Source: Candidatus Cryptobacteroides gallistercoris
Lineage (GTDB): Bacteria; Bacteroidota; Bacteroidia; Bacteroidales; UBA932
NCBI GenBank assembly: GCA_017694835.1
Contig: JADIMJ010000065.1
Span: 1 to 64,000 of the forward strand
Length of the DNA stretch: 64,000 nt
Direction: 5' to 3'
The notes beneath the pieces are model-generated. The model worked only from the letters and a program-made list of their open reading frames with translations. It ran no database searches and was not told the origin of the DNA. This document shows, piece after piece, positions 1 through 10,400 of the stretch (the first letter of the stretch is position 1; each line of letters starts with the position of its first letter). The position numbers and the translations under genes are program-made.

Positions 1-94
1 CCCTTCTCTGAGGGCAAGCATCCAACGCGCGGGATTTGCTCTTCTCGACGATAACCTCGCGCCCTTTGCGAACTAATTGTTGAATTGTAGGCAT
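1..94 (-). CDS. rpsL: 30S ribosomal protein S12, N-terminal part (runs off the window)
   Basis: The reverse strand starts with ATG at 94 and reads [19 protein letters not shown], continuing [12 protein letters not shown] to the window edge. This is the conserved N-terminus of ribosomal protein S12, a small-subunit protein at the decoding centre. Only 31 codons are present. A Bacteroidota-type promoter lies about 50 bases upstream. The remainder, and probably the usual rpsG/fusA neighbours, lie outside the window. The gene was identified by direct translation, because the fragment is short and open-ended. Confidence 0.95.
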   Translation of the reverse strand, partial: MPTIQQLVRKGREVIVEKSKSRALDACPQRR

Positions 95-146
95 AAATGA
101 TTGTAAATCTATAATTTATGTTTCCTCCCCATACATTATGGGGGTG

Positions 147-176
147 CAAAGATAATCATAATATTTTAAATGCCAA
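147..176 (-). promoter_or_regulatory. Promoter of rpsL (TTG-N19-TATCTTTG)
   Basis: Read on the reverse strand, TTG (176-174) is followed after 19 bases by TATCTTTG (154-147), an exact match to the Bacteroidota -7 consensus TAnnTTTG with correct spacing to the -33 TTG. The expected transcription start is near 141-143, about 50 bases before the rpsL ATG. A perfect hairpin, CCCCATA/TATGGGG with a 3-base loop, occupies 127-143, at or just after the start point, and could shape the 5' end of this mRNA. Confidence 0.75.
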
Positions 177-268
177 TAGGATGGGATAAATAATCTTAAC
201 AAAGAAATCCACAGAAATTTTCATACGGCCGTTAATTTGGTTATTTTTGCAAATAAAATTCTTGTAAG

Positions 269-1030
269 ATGAAAAATTTATCATTTATCTCTGCAATGCT
301 GTGTGTGGCAGCACTGTCAGTCTCCTGCTGCGGACAGCCAGAAATTGAAACGACGACTGTCGGGCTGTCGGAAGAAATTGCCCTGGCAGACGGACGGGAC
401 AACAGGCTCTCCGTGGAAATTTCAGCCGAATACCCCGTCTTCAAAACCGGAAATGAAGCGGGAATGACGATTTCCTCTGAAATAACCGGGGCCCTTTTCG
501 GTGAAGAATACATGTCCATGGACCCTGAAGCTGCCGCAATTGCGTACAAGGAAGCTCTGGGGCAGGAGTACAGGGAAGAGAACCTGCAGTTGCTTGAGGA
601 TGAAGTATTTGAAGGCAGCGCCTCACTGAACTGGGATGACATTGTATCCGGATCTGTCGAGGGCAGGAAAGACAACATTATCTCATATGTTGTCGAGCAT
701 TATGTCTTCAGGGGCGGAGCACATGGCATGACAAGCGTAACCGCATATAACTTTGACACCAGAAGCGGAAAAGAAATAAAGGAAACCGACTTCTTCAAGA
801 AAGATTATGAAGAAAAGCTCACCAAGCTCCTCACCGCACGCCTGCCTGAAGCTGTCGGCGGGCCCGAAAATATGGAAATGCTGTTCATCGCTGAAGTTGA
901 GCCGAACGACAACTTCTGTATCACAGAAGACGGCGTCACCTTTATATACAATCATTACGAAATAGCTCCATATGCCATGGGGGTCATCAGGATAACCATT
1001 CCGTGGAATGAGCTCGAAGGTCTATATTGA
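269..1030 (+). CDS. DUF3298-type exported lipoprotein
   Basis: The 253-residue protein starts with a lipoprotein signal peptide whose lipobox cysteine is near residue 20 (LSVSCC). Residues about 45-160 resemble the DUF4163-type half, with a GGAHG motif at 149-153. Residues about 165-250 match DUF3298, including the phrase FIYNHYEIAPYAMG and a final IPW. In other bacteria this pair of domains is found in the extracellular parts of RsiV-like anti-sigma factors and PdaC-like proteins. Here it stands alone as an envelope lipoprotein with no catalytic partner visible, so its role is unknown. A REP-like hairpin follows 19 bases after the stop and may end transcription. Confidence 0.8.
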   Translation: MKNLSFISAMLCVAALSVSCCGQPEIETTTVGLSEEIALADGRDNRLSVEISAEYPVFKTGNEAGMTISSEITGALFGEEYMSMDPEAAAIAYKEALGQEYREENLQLLEDEVFEGSASLNWDDIVSGSVEGRKDNIISYVVEHYVFRGGAHGMTSVTAYNFDTRSGKEIKETDFFKKDYEEKLTKLLTARLPEAVGGPENMEMLFIAEVEPNDNFCITEDGVTFIYNHYEIAPYAMGVIRITIPWNELEGLY

Positions 1031-1049
1031 TATTGATCTGACATTTGTG

Positions 1050-1095
1050 CATCGCGCCCGTTGGAGTCACTTTGCTCTATCCGACGGGCGCGATG
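1050..1095. repeat. REP-like palindrome, copy 1 (GGGCGCG subtype)
   Basis: CATCGCGCCCGTTGGA (1050-1065) pairs with TCCGACGGGCGCGATG (1080-1095), giving a 16-bp stem with a single G.T mismatch and a 14-base loop. It belongs to the same family as the copies at 15410, 16241, 30095, 45345 and 55302. It lies just after the DUF3298 gene and before the peptidase gene, where it could act as a terminator in either direction. Confidence 0.8.
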
Positions 1096-1221
1096 AAAAT
1101 ATTGTCCAAGCCCTTTCCGTCTATAATGATCGTAGCTCTTGCGAAATTTTGAAACAATTTACAACTTTGCGTATATTGGATGCAGACAGGTGATTTATTG
1201 AAACAACAACATATCCACGGA

Positions 1222-3678
1222 ATGAAAATTTTATCGACTTTATTGGCCCTTGCCCTCATGGCAGGCTACACCGCGGCTGCGGATGCAGAAAATACAGAAG
1301 ATGCAGGACGCAACACTCCAAGGCCGAATTATGAGCTCGCGGAAAGATTCTCCCAGAAGAAGATTTCGCAGATGGTATTCTCCACGAAGGTGACTCCCTA
1401 CTGGTTCAGGGACTCGGACAAGTTCTGGTATGAATGGAAGACTCCGGAAGGCACACAATATTACATAGTGGACGCAAAAAGCGGGAAAAAGCAGGCTGTG
1501 TTCGACATGGAAAAGCTTGCCATGCAGATTACACAAATCGTCAGGGATCCGTTTGACGCTCAGCATCTGCCCATCGCCGCACTTGAGCTGAAGGACGACA
1601 GGACATTTGCGTTCAGAATCAAGAGCTCTGTTCCGGAGACAGACTCCGCCCGCATAGAAAGATTCGGAAAGAAAAAGACATATTCATTTGAATATGACAT
1701 AGCATCAGGCCGGCTGACCGACATTACGGGAAATGAAGAGGAAGACATGTACCCGGCATGGGCGAATGTTTCCCCTGACGGGCAGATAGGGATTTTCGCC
1801 AAAAACGCCGACCTGTACTGGATGGATGCCGAGAATCTGGCAAAGGCGGCAAAGGATGAGAAGGACAGCACGCTTGTCGAGCATAGGATTACTTCCGGCG
1901 GCACTGCCGAATTCGGCTGGGGAGGCGACAGCTACATGGGCTGGACGGAGCAGGACACCACGGCAAGGGTATTCCCCTATTATCTCGTATGGTCTCCGGA
2001 CTCAAGGCATTTTGCAGCGATGAAATACGACATGAGCCCGGTAAAGGAATTCTGGGTCATCAATTCCCTCAGCAATCCGCGCCCTACCCTCGAGACATAC
2101 AAGTACCAGATGCCGGGGGAACCGGGACCGAAGGAATATCTCTATGTCTTTGAGACTGAAGGAATGACAGGGAGTCAGGTAAAGATAAATGCATTCAAGG
2201 ACCAGTCGACGGACTTCGAGACAATGCCGTACATGGACAGGGATGACTATGAGGATTTCATCTCGCGCAAATGGCTCGGAGACAATGACGGCTTCTACAT
2301 CCTCCGCCAGAGCAGGGACCTGAAGCGGCTGGACATCTGCCGCGTGGACATCGGGGCTGACTCTACAAGGACCGTCATCTCAGAAAGGATGAACACCTAT
2401 GTGGAATACAGGCCGCTGAGACTCGTGAACGGGGGACAGCAGATGATCCACTGGTCGGAGCGCAACGGCTGGGCCAATCTATATCTCTACAACGCTGACG
2501 GGACACTGGCCAATCCAATAGCCGAAGGGGCATTCCATGTCGAGGAAATCCTTGCAGTCAACGAAGACGAGAATTATGTGATATTCAGCGCCTGCGGATA
2601 CAACAGGGACGAGAATCCGTATCAGATGCATACATTCCGCGCCGGTCTTGACGGCAGCGGACTCAGGCAGATTGACATGGAAGACATGGATGTGAAGGCC
2701 TATGCAAGAGACAACGGGAAATATATTGTCTGCAACTATTCCCGCGTGGATGCCGTCCCGGCTGCGGCTCTGTACGGAAGCACTGGAAGAAAGATTGCCG
2801 ACCTGGAAAAAGCCGACCTTTCAAAGCTTTTCGAGGCAGGATACAGACTCCCGGAAAGGTTCACAGTAAAGGCAGCCGACGGAGTGACGGACCTCTACGG
2901 AGTGATGTACAAGCCGTTCGACTTCGATTCAACAAAGGTATATCCGATCATCGAATATGTATACCCGGGGCCTCAGATAGAAGCCAACAACATCTCCTGG
3001 AGCGCCGGGATGACCCGTACCGACAGGCTGGCGCAGATGGGATTCATCGTGATTACGGTCGGGAACAGGGGCGGCCATCCGAACCGCTCAAAATGGTATC
3101 ACAACTACGGCTACGGGAATCTCCGCGACTACGGCCTTGAAGACCAGAAGACAGCCGTGCAGAGGCTGGCGGCCAGATATCCTTGGATAGACGGGACCAG
3201 AGTAGGCATCCACGGGCATTCGGGCGGAGGCTTCATGTCCACTGCGGCAATCCTCAAATATCCGGATTTCTACACTGCCGCCGTCTCATGCGCGGGGAAT
3301 CATGACAACAGCATCTACAACCGCTGGTGGAGCGAACAGCACCACGGGATACTGGAGAAAATCACCGAAACGGGAGACACGACATTTGTCTATAAGATAG
3401 ACACCAATCCGGAAATAGCCTCCAACCTCAAGGGACACCTCCTGCTTGTGCACGGGGACATTGACAACAATGTGCATCCGGCAAACACAATCCGGGTCGT
3501 CAATGCCCTTATACGCGCCAACAAGAGGTTTGACCTGCTCCTGCTGCCCGGACAGAGGCACGGGTTCGGGGACATGAACGAATATTTCTTCTGGAGAATG
3601 GCCGACTGGTTCTGCGAGCACCTCCTCGGGGAAAGCCAGTCAGACAGGGTCGACATTATCCAGCTTAACAACGACTGA
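1222..3678 (+). CDS. S9B dipeptidyl-peptidase IV-type serine peptidase
   Basis: This 818-residue exported enzyme (start at 1222, because MKILSTLLALALMAGYTAAA is a signal peptide) has an N-terminal DPP-IV beta-propeller region of about 500 residues, with the motif YYLVWSPDSRHFA, and a C-terminal alpha/beta hydrolase. The catalytic triad is visible: Ser667 in GHSGGG, Asp748 in HGDIDNNVHP and His780 in GQRHGFG. The family removes dipeptides, usually Xaa-Pro, from peptide N-termini in the periplasm or on the cell surface. The nucleophile motif is GHSGGG rather than the GWSYGG of classical DPP-IV, so proline specificity is not certain. The methyltransferase-like gene follows after 2 bases and is probably co-transcribed. 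Confidence 0.88.
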   Translation: MKILSTLLALALMAGYTAAADAENTEDAGRNTPRPNYELAERFSQKKISQMVFSTKVTPYWFRDSDKFWYEWKTPEGTQYYIVDAKSGKKQAVFDMEKLAMQITQIVRDPFDAQHLPIAALELKDDRTFAFRIKSSVPETDSARIERFGKKKTYSFEYDIASGRLTDITGNEEEDMYPAWANVSPDGQIGIFAKNADLYWMDAENLAKAAKDEKDSTLVEHRITSGGTAEFGWGGDSYMGWTEQDTTARVFPYYLVWSPDSRHFAAMKYDMSPVKEFWVINSLSNPRPTLETYKYQMPGEPGPKEYLYVFETEGMTGSQVKINAFKDQSTDFETMPYMDRDDYEDFISRKWLGDNDGFYILRQSRDLKRLDICRVDIGADSTRTVISERMNTYVEYRPLRLVNGGQQMIHWSERNGWANLYLYNADGTLANPIAEGAFHVEEILAVNEDENYVIFSACGYNRDENPYQMHTFRAGLDGSGLRQIDMEDMDVKAYARDNGKYIVCNYSRVDAVPAAALYGSTGRKIADLEKADLSKLFEAGYRLPERFTVKAADGVTDLYGVMYKPFDFDSTKVYPIIEYVYPGPQIEANNISWSAGMTRTDRLAQMGFIVITVGNRGGHPNRSKWYHNYGYGNLRDYGLEDQKTAVQRLAARYPWIDGTRVGIHGHSGGGFMSTAAILKYPDFYTAAVSCAGNHDNSIYNRWWSEQHHGILEKITETGDTTFVYKIDTNPEIASNLKGHLLLVHGDIDNNVHPANTIRVVNALIRANKRFDLLLLPGQRHGFGDMNEYFFWRMADWFCEHLLGESQSDRVDIIQLNND

Positions 3679-3680
3679 CC

Positions 3681-4229
3681 ATGAAAACTTTGCCCGAATG
3701 GATTGTCACACGCGTCGACGGGAAAATCGCAGCCGTCTCGACTGACTACAGGCTTTTTGCTGCAGTGGCCGGGAAAATCGCAAAGATGCCGGCAGGCAGA
3801 ATCAATGAAATCACCTGCACAAAAGTGCCGTCGGAAGAGATTTTCCGGCTCGCGGACACAGCAGCCGCAGATGATTTCCTTCTGTTCGGGACAAAGTTCC
3901 AGAATATGGTATGGGAAAGGCTTTTCAGCCTCAGGTCAGGCAAGAAGCGCCTTATGAGCTATACGGAATTCGCAGAATACTGCGGCTGTCCGGGCGGCGT
4001 ACGGGCTGTGGCCCATGCAGTGGCAATGAATCCGATTCTTGTCATCATCCCGTGCCATCTCATCATCCAGAAAGAAGCCATGGACAGAATCCATGAGACG
4101 GAAAAAGAGGCGGAGTCCTCCCTCTTCGGGACGGACGGACTCCGCCTTGATACTTCTCTGCATTTCGGGGAGTACAGGCTCGGCCCGGAAATGAAAAGGA
4201 TGCTGATAGCAGCCGAATTCAACCAATAG
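3681..4229 (+). CDS. O6-alkylguanine-DNA methyltransferase-like protein (PCHL variant)
   Basis: The protein has 182 residues. The C-terminal domain matches the Ada/Ogt/MGMT family: GTKFQNMVWERL, then RAVAHAVAMNP, then IIPCHLII with the acceptor cysteine at residue 125, and finally GEYRLGPEMKRMLIAAE. Such proteins repair O6-alkylguanine by transferring the alkyl group irreversibly to the cysteine. The usual signature is IPCHRV. Here the Arg after PCH is Leu, and the spacer between PCHL and the GEYRLG motif is longer than usual and acidic. Cys and His are kept, so activity is plausible but altered specificity is possible. The gene starts 2 bases after the peptidase stop. Confidence 0.8.
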   Translation: MKTLPEWIVTRVDGKIAAVSTDYRLFAAVAGKIAKMPAGRINEITCTKVPSEEIFRLADTAAADDFLLFGTKFQNMVWERLFSLRSGKKRLMSYTEFAEYCGCPGGVRAVAHAVAMNPILVIIPCHLIIQKEAMDRIHETEKEAESSLFGTDGLRLDTSLHFGEYRLGPEMKRMLIAAEFNQ

Positions 4230-4253
4230 GCCACGGCCGCCTTTTCAGCCGTT

Positions 4254-5930
4254 CTACTCTTCTTTGTCGGCATTTTGCCCGGATTCATTCTTCTTGTACT
4301 TGAAGCGGCGGATTTTCTGAGTCGCGGTCTTCTCGAAAGGCTCTTTCATCACCTCGACTTCCTTGATTTTCGAGAATTTGTTGACATGCTTGTTGACATA
4401 GTTCAGGATGGCCTGTTTCCTTGCCTCAAGCTTCTCGAAGAACTGGTCCTCACCTTCCTGGTTCCAGTCTATTATATTGTCATTGAGCTGGACAAGAGCC
4501 ACGAGCCGTCCGTCCCGTTCCATGACAAGGGACTCGCTGACATCTTCCATATTGTTGATGACATTCTCTATTTCCTCCGGATATATATTCTCTCCGGACG
4601 GTCCGAGAATCATGTTGTTGAGACGGCCCTTGATATAATACCGGCCCTTGTCGTCGACCGTCGCAAGGTCATTGGTCCGGAACCAGCCGTCATCAGTGAA
4701 TACGGAACGCGTCCTCTCAGGGTCCTTGTAATAGCCAAGCATCACATTGTCGCCTTTCGCCACAATCTCACCTTCGCCTGTCTCCGGATTGACATTGATG
4801 AGCTTGACGGACACGCCGTATGCGGCAACTCCCGTAGAGCCCGGTTTAGTATACTTCACTCCCGCATTGCAGATGAGCGGGGCAGTCTCGGTAAGGCCAT
4901 AGCCGATGGCATACGGGAATTTGGCTTTCTTGAGGAACTCTTCCACATGAGTGTCAAGCTTTGACCCTCCGATGCCGAAGAACTTCAGCCTGCCGCCGAA
5001 CGTAGACCGGAGCTTGATGCCTATTATCCTGTAGAGCAGCCACGGCATTTTCCTCTGCATCCAGCGGAGGACACGGCTTCTCCTGATGGTAGGCACGATG
5101 CTGTTCCGGAAAATCTTCTCGATGATGAGAGGCACTGACAGCATTATCGTCGGCCGGGTTTCCTTCAGGGCCTTGGTCAGAATAGACGGTGTAGGCGGCT
5201 TCTGTATGTAATACACGCAGGCCCCGCAGAATATCGGATAAAGCACGCCTATGCTGAGTTCGTAAGTATGCGCCATCGGAAGAATGGAAAGCCACACATC
5301 CTTCTCGCCGCATTTCTGTGCATGCAGTGATGCGATTATATTGGCACATAAATTCCTGTGGCTCAGCATCACGCCCTTGGCATTCCCGGTCGTTCCGGAA
5401 GTATAGATGATTGTAGCCAGGTCATCGGGCTGAGGCTGGCGAACACGGCCGTCGCAAGTAAACGAAGAATCGTCCCTCTTTATCAGAGAGAAATCCTCGA
5501 TGTCGATGACAAGAACCATCTTGTCCATGCATTCCCGGCTGAGCTTCGGCAGCATGCGGCGGGAAATGAAAATGGCCTTGCTTCCCGAATGCTTCAGGAT
5601 ATTGGTGACCTCGTTTTCCGAAGAATCCGGAAGTATGGGCACCGAAACCCGTCCGAACGGCACAAGAGAGAACATGGCGACAGTCCAGTTGGGCATATTC
5701 TGGGAAAGTATCGCCACCCTGTCCCCCGCCCCTATGCCATACCGGGACAGCCGCGCAGAAATCTCGTCGCATTTTTTCCGGAATTCGCCGTATGTATAAC
5801 GCATGTCGGAATCAAGCATGATTGACATGGTATTGCGCTCATACATCGCGGTGGAATATTCATACAACTTGCCGAGAGTGTCGATGTAACGCTCCCTGAG
5901 CTTCATCAGTTTCTTGTAGATAAAATTCAT
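4254..5930 (-). CDS. AMP-binding long-chain acyl-CoA ligase-type enzyme
   Basis: This 558-residue adenylate-forming enzyme carries the P-loop YTSGTTGNAKG at 176-186, the A5 motif GYGLTETAP at 343-351, the ATP-binding aspartate in WFRTNDLA (Asp421), the hinge region YYIKGR and the adenylation lysine in TQKIRR (Lys539). Together these indicate activation of a carboxylic acid, most likely a long-chain fatty acid, to an acyl-CoA through an acyl-AMP. No transmembrane segment is evident. The gene converges on the methyltransferase gene with only 24 bases between the stops. A -7 element TAACTTTG lies at 5957-5950, 20 bases upstream of the ATG, but a good -33 is not seen. Confidence 0.88.
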   Translation of the reverse strand: MNFIYKKLMKLRERYIDTLGKLYEYSTAMYERNTMSIMLDSDMRYTYGEFRKKCDEISARLSRYGIGAGDRVAILSQNMPNWTVAMFSLVPFGRVSVPILPDSSENEVTNILKHSGSKAIFISRRMLPKLSRECMDKMVLVIDIEDFSLIKRDDSSFTCDGRVRQPQPDDLATIIYTSGTTGNAKGVMLSHRNLCANIIASLHAQKCGEKDVWLSILPMAHTYELSIGVLYPIFCGACVYYIQKPPTPSILTKALKETRPTIMLSVPLIIEKIFRNSIVPTIRRSRVLRWMQRKMPWLLYRIIGIKLRSTFGGRLKFFGIGGSKLDTHVEEFLKKAKFPYAIGYGLTETAPLICNAGVKYTKPGSTGVAAYGVSVKLINVNPETGEGEIVAKGDNVMLGYYKDPERTRSVFTDDGWFRTNDLATVDDKGRYYIKGRLNNMILGPSGENIYPEEIENVINNMEDVSESLVMERDGRLVALVQLNDNIIDWNQEGEDQFFEKLEARKQAILNYVNKHVNKFSKIKEVEVMKEPFEKTATQKIRRFKYKKNESGQNADKEE

Positions 5931-6010
5931 ATTTCAAAAAATAACGGTGCAAAGTTAACACATTTTTGCATGGCCTCATTCTGTTCCACCGGGAGTCATA
6001 CGCGGCGGAG

Positions 6011-7417
6011 TCATCTGCAGAGATCCAGATAAGCCCTGAGGGCCACACGGTAATCAATACTCCTGTCGACATATTCGTCGGAAGCCTGCCTGAGCCGGGA
6101 CTGTGCCTGAAGCAGCTCGGAAAGCGGCGACATTCCAGCTTCATGATATGCCGTCAGTTCCGAGACACTGGCCTCGGCCGCACTGACGCTCTCGCGGGCA
6201 ACAAGCATCTGCTCCCAGGAGGACTCCAGGTCAAGCCAAAGTTTCCTGACCTGCAGGACCAGCCGGGCATTCAGATACTCCTGATCATTCCGGGCCTTCT
6301 CAATCTGGGTGTCATACCTCTGCATCTTGCGCGAAGTCTTGCCCCAGTCCGACAGAGGAATCTGTACCATGGCATAGACAGCCCCGTTCATACGGCCGTC
6401 AGTAATCATGCGGTTGTATCCGTACGAGACCCCGACGCCGATTTGCGGAAGGGCCTCCCCCATAGCCATTTCCTTCTCCAGTTCCTTGGCCCTGACAGAA
6501 ATATCCAGCAGCCTGCTTTCTTCCATGCCCGCGGCTATCTCCTCCTCCGGACGGTAATATGCCTGAGGAGGAGAAAGTGAGTCAAGCCTGTCCGTAAGGA
6601 CAATGTCGTCAATATATGGTATCGAGTCATTGCGGACAGTACTGTAAGGATTATACTGGAGTCCGACGGAATTGAACAGATTCATCTTTGCAAGCCGGAT
6701 TCCGTTCCTGACCTGGATTTTTCCGGACTTCAGTTCATTCTGCCGCAGGCTGACCTGAAGAAGTTCATTCCTGGTGACAAGGCCTGCCGCATATGCCGAG
6801 GATACATCTTTATACAAGGTGTCCACAAGAGACTGGAGCTGGTCAAGAGTCTTTCTCTTTTCCTCAAGGGAAATCACCTGCCAGTAGCTTTTCTCTATTT
6901 CCTCCTCTGTCCTGCGCCGCGTCATGTTCTGCTGCAGCCCGGCAGCCTCCACGCCAAGGGAGGCAAGCCTGTTCCCGTTCACGATGCGTCCGCCTGCAAA
7001 TACAGGCTGCATCACTGAAACCGTGGCGGAAACTCCATGCCTCAAGGTAGAATACACAGGGTCAAACCCGTACGACGCTGCAAGCGACGACAATACATTC
7101 TGGAGATTCTGGCTGAAATCAGACTTCCCGAATATGTCCGTGACACCGATTTCAAGCATGGGGTCAAAGGCATAGAAAGCGAACGCATTGACGGACACTT
7201 TCGGGAAATACTCGGCAAAAGCCTCCTGTTTCTGCGCACGGGCGGCATATACGTCCAGTCCCGCATTGCGGACCGCGGCACTGTTCTCAAGGGCAAGTGC
7301 CTTGCAGTCTTCAAGCGACAGCATATACCGGGGCTTTTCCGAGGCAGCTGTCCGGAACGACAGACTTGAGAATATGGTAAAGACGGCAACAAAAGCCGGA
7401 ATGACACTATTTTTCAT
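6011..7417 (-). CDS. TolC-family outer-membrane efflux protein
   Basis: The product is 468 residues from the ATG at 7417. That start is preferred because MKNSVIPAFVAVFTIFSS forms a signal peptide and the longer reading frame only adds residues overlapping the RND gene. The body shows the two outer-efflux-protein repeats, helical and rich in Glu/Arg/Leu, each opening a hairpin typical of TolC channels (LSLEDCKALALENSAAVRNAG near the N-terminus). It should form the trimeric outer-membrane duct for the RND pump. The start codon lies inside the last codons of the RND gene (11-base overlap), so translation is likely coupled. Confidence 0.9.
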   Translation of the reverse strand: MKNSVIPAFVAVFTIFSSLSFRTAASEKPRYMLSLEDCKALALENSAAVRNAGLDVYAARAQKQEAFAEYFPKVSVNAFAFYAFDPMLEIGVTDIFGKSDFSQNLQNVLSSLAASYGFDPVYSTLRHGVSATVSVMQPVFAGGRIVNGNRLASLGVEAAGLQQNMTRRRTEEEIEKSYWQVISLEEKRKTLDQLQSLVDTLYKDVSSAYAAGLVTRNELLQVSLRQNELKSGKIQVRNGIRLAKMNLFNSVGLQYNPYSTVRNDSIPYIDDIVLTDRLDSLSPPQAYYRPEEEIAAGMEESRLLDISVRAKELEKEMAMGEALPQIGVGVSYGYNRMITDGRMNGAVYAMVQIPLSDWGKTSRKMQRYDTQIEKARNDQEYLNARLVLQVRKLWLDLESSWEQMLVARESVSAAEASVSELTAYHEAGMSPLSELLQAQSRLRQASDEYVDRSIDYRVALRAYLDLCR

Positions 7418-10400
7418 TGGCCACAGCCTCCTTTTCATTGGATGAAGACACATTGTCGGCATTTTTGAATATCTGCCAGTATGAAACCGGCATTATGAGA
7501 GTAATCAGTATGATGGATAGCATTGTGCCGAAACAAATGACAACGCCCATCGGCATCCACAGGGCGTCCCCGCTGATTATCATCGGAAGCACTCCGAGGG
7601 CTGTCGTGCATGAGGTAAGGAAAATCGGACGCATCCGTCTCTTTCCCGCCTCAACCGAAGCAGACTTCACGTCCCAGCCTTTTTCAAAACGGAGTTCCTC
7701 CGCATATTCGAACATGAGGATCCCGTTGCGCACGATGATGCCGACAAGGCTTATGAGCCCGAGCACTGAAGTCAGCCCGAAGTCAAGGCCGAAGAGCCAC
7801 AGTCCGAAAAAGGCGCCGAACAGGCACAGGGAGCTCAGCACAAGCGTAAGGACGGCAATGGACACTTTCTTGAAATGCACAAGCAGGAAAAGGAACAGTA
7901 TGGCGACGGCACAGAAGAAGGTCACAAGAATCTCAGGCCCGACCTGTCCGTTCATCGAAGACAGCCCCCCGTATGAAATCGTGATTCCCTCCGGAAGCCC
8001 CGGCTCTATCTTTTCTTCTACATATCTTTTGATTTCCCTCATGGCTTCCGGCTGGCTGTAGCTGTATTTCATGTCCGCGGCTACAGTTATGGTCTCCACG
8101 CCTCCCGTCCTCAGATAAGTGTCCGGCCTCCACTGCGGCACTATGTCCGCAATCTGCCGGAGAGGGACCGACACGCCCGGAACATTCGTGGCCACCATCT
8201 GATTGGCAATCACATCATAGGACATGGTGTCCGACACTGCCTCGCTGTAGAGGTTGACCGGTATTTTCGCATCCCCTTCCCATACCGAAGCGATGGGAAT
8301 TGAATTGAATGCGCCCGCAAGGGCCAGGGAGAGCATGGAACGGCTTACTCCGAGACGGGACGCCTCGTCCGGATCGAGGGAGACATCGACAAAAGAAGAT
8401 GTTCCGTCGGCACTGCTGTGGATCCACTGCAGCCTGTCGTCAAGGCTGGCATACATGAAATGCCTGATTGTATCGGCCACAGACTGAAGCGCATAATAGT
8501 CATCCCCCTTTATCCTGACTTCGACAGGAGCCGATACTGCCTGGTAGTCCATCTGCTTGAAACGGACGACCGCGTCAGTAAAATAATGCTGATAGTCGGC
8601 CTCATAGTCGCGGAGGACGGATTCGGTGGCTTTCACTGAAGTCGTGTTGACTATGAACTGGGCAAAATCCGGGGACGGCGTCTGCGGGGCATAAGTGGCA
8701 TGGAACCGTGGGGAACTCGTGCCGACAAATGATGTGACAGATGTTATTCTCTTGTCTTTCAGCAATATTTTTTCAAGGGAATCGCTCACTTCCTTTGTCC
8801 GGTCGATTCCGGAACCGCTTTCAAGATAAATCTCCACCACAAAGCACTCCCTCGCCGCCTTGGGCATGAGCTGGATATTCACATTGAAGAACATGAGGAT
8901 ACCGAGAGCCACGGCTGCAGCTCCGGCCAAAATCGTCAGCTTCGGATGCCGGAAACACAAGGTCTCCATCTTTTCGTAGCCGTTCTGCATGGCATTGAAA
9001 AAGAAAGTCTGCCCTCTGGATATGATGCCTTTGTCAGTATTCTTCGCAGATTTTATGTACCTGACCTCAAGCGACGGCACGACAAGGACGGCATACGCGA
9101 GTGATGCACCGAGTGCAATGGCGATGACCCATGGGAAATTCGTCACGAAATCGCCCAGATAGCCCGTAATGAGCACCTTGGCCGGGAAAAACATCACGCT
9201 GATTGCAAATGTTGCGGTGAACATCGGCATGAAGAGTTCCTTGGCGCTTGCACAGGCAGCCTCAATCCTGCCCATTCCGCGCCCGAGCTTGTCCATATAT
9301 CCGTCCATGTTGATAATCGAGTCGTCCACAATCATTCCCAGCACTACAATAAGGGCGGCAAGAGAGACGGTATTCAGGTCTATGCCTGTCAGGAACATGA
9401 TGGCAATGGCCACAGCCGTGCAGACAGGGACTCCTGAACTTGCAATCAGCGCCGACTTCATCGGGAAGAGCATCAGCATCACCAGTATGACGACAATCAT
9501 TGAAATGACAAGGTCCCTGAGAAAAGAAAGGACAGACGAGCCCACGACATGCGGCTGGTCAGTAATCTTGCTGACATGCACGCTGTCAGGCAGTGTCTTA
9601 CCGAATTCCGACAGTACCTCGTCCACATCCCGCCCGAAAGCTACGATATTGTTGTCCGGACGCATCTCGACAGAAATGATGACCGCCGTATTCCCGTTGT
9701 GCGAAACAAGCGAAGACGGTTTCTTCCACCGCCTTTCGACAGTGGCAATGTCCTTCAGCCGGAGTATATTGCCCTGCGGGTCAGAATAGACGATTTTTTC
9801 GGCTATCTCCCTTTCGGAGGCGACGGTATTTTCAATCCGGATCGGCGACGACGCATACCCGGTGCTGAAATTGCCGCTTCCCAGCTGCAGCCCGGAAGCC
9901 TGACATGCCAGCATTATCGATGAAGGACTGATGCCGTACGCGGAAAGGCGTTCCATGTCGAGGGTTACAGCAATCTCATCGTTCTGGCCCCCGATTATCC
10001 TTGCGTTGGCCAGTTCGGGAATCGTCTGAAGCCGGAGACTGAGCTCCTCGGCATATCCCTTCATCTCGGAATAGCCTTTGTCGTCAGACTCAAGCGCTAT
10101 CAGAAGCGACGACACGGCACTGAAATCGTCCATCACCGCCACGGCAAGCACACCCGGAGGCAATGTCTGCCTTACGGCATCCAGCTTCAGCTTTATCTTT
10201 GACCACACTTCATTCTTGGTCGACGCCGGTGTTGTCAGGTCAGTGTATATATAGCACATCCCGTTGCGGGAATAAGAAGAAGTATTGTCCCTGCTTATTT
10301 CCGAAAATGAGAACAGAACGTCTTCCAGCGGTTCCGTGAGCTGCTTCTCAACTTCTTCCGCATCAGCCCCGGGATAGATTCCTGCAATCAGTCCGTTTTT

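Noticed and set aside
7417-9789. Long forward-strand frames opposite the RND pump gene (for example 214 and 206 residues)
   Set aside because: They are antisense to a gene with clear family motifs and have no recognisable domains. The biased third codon base of the real gene explains them.
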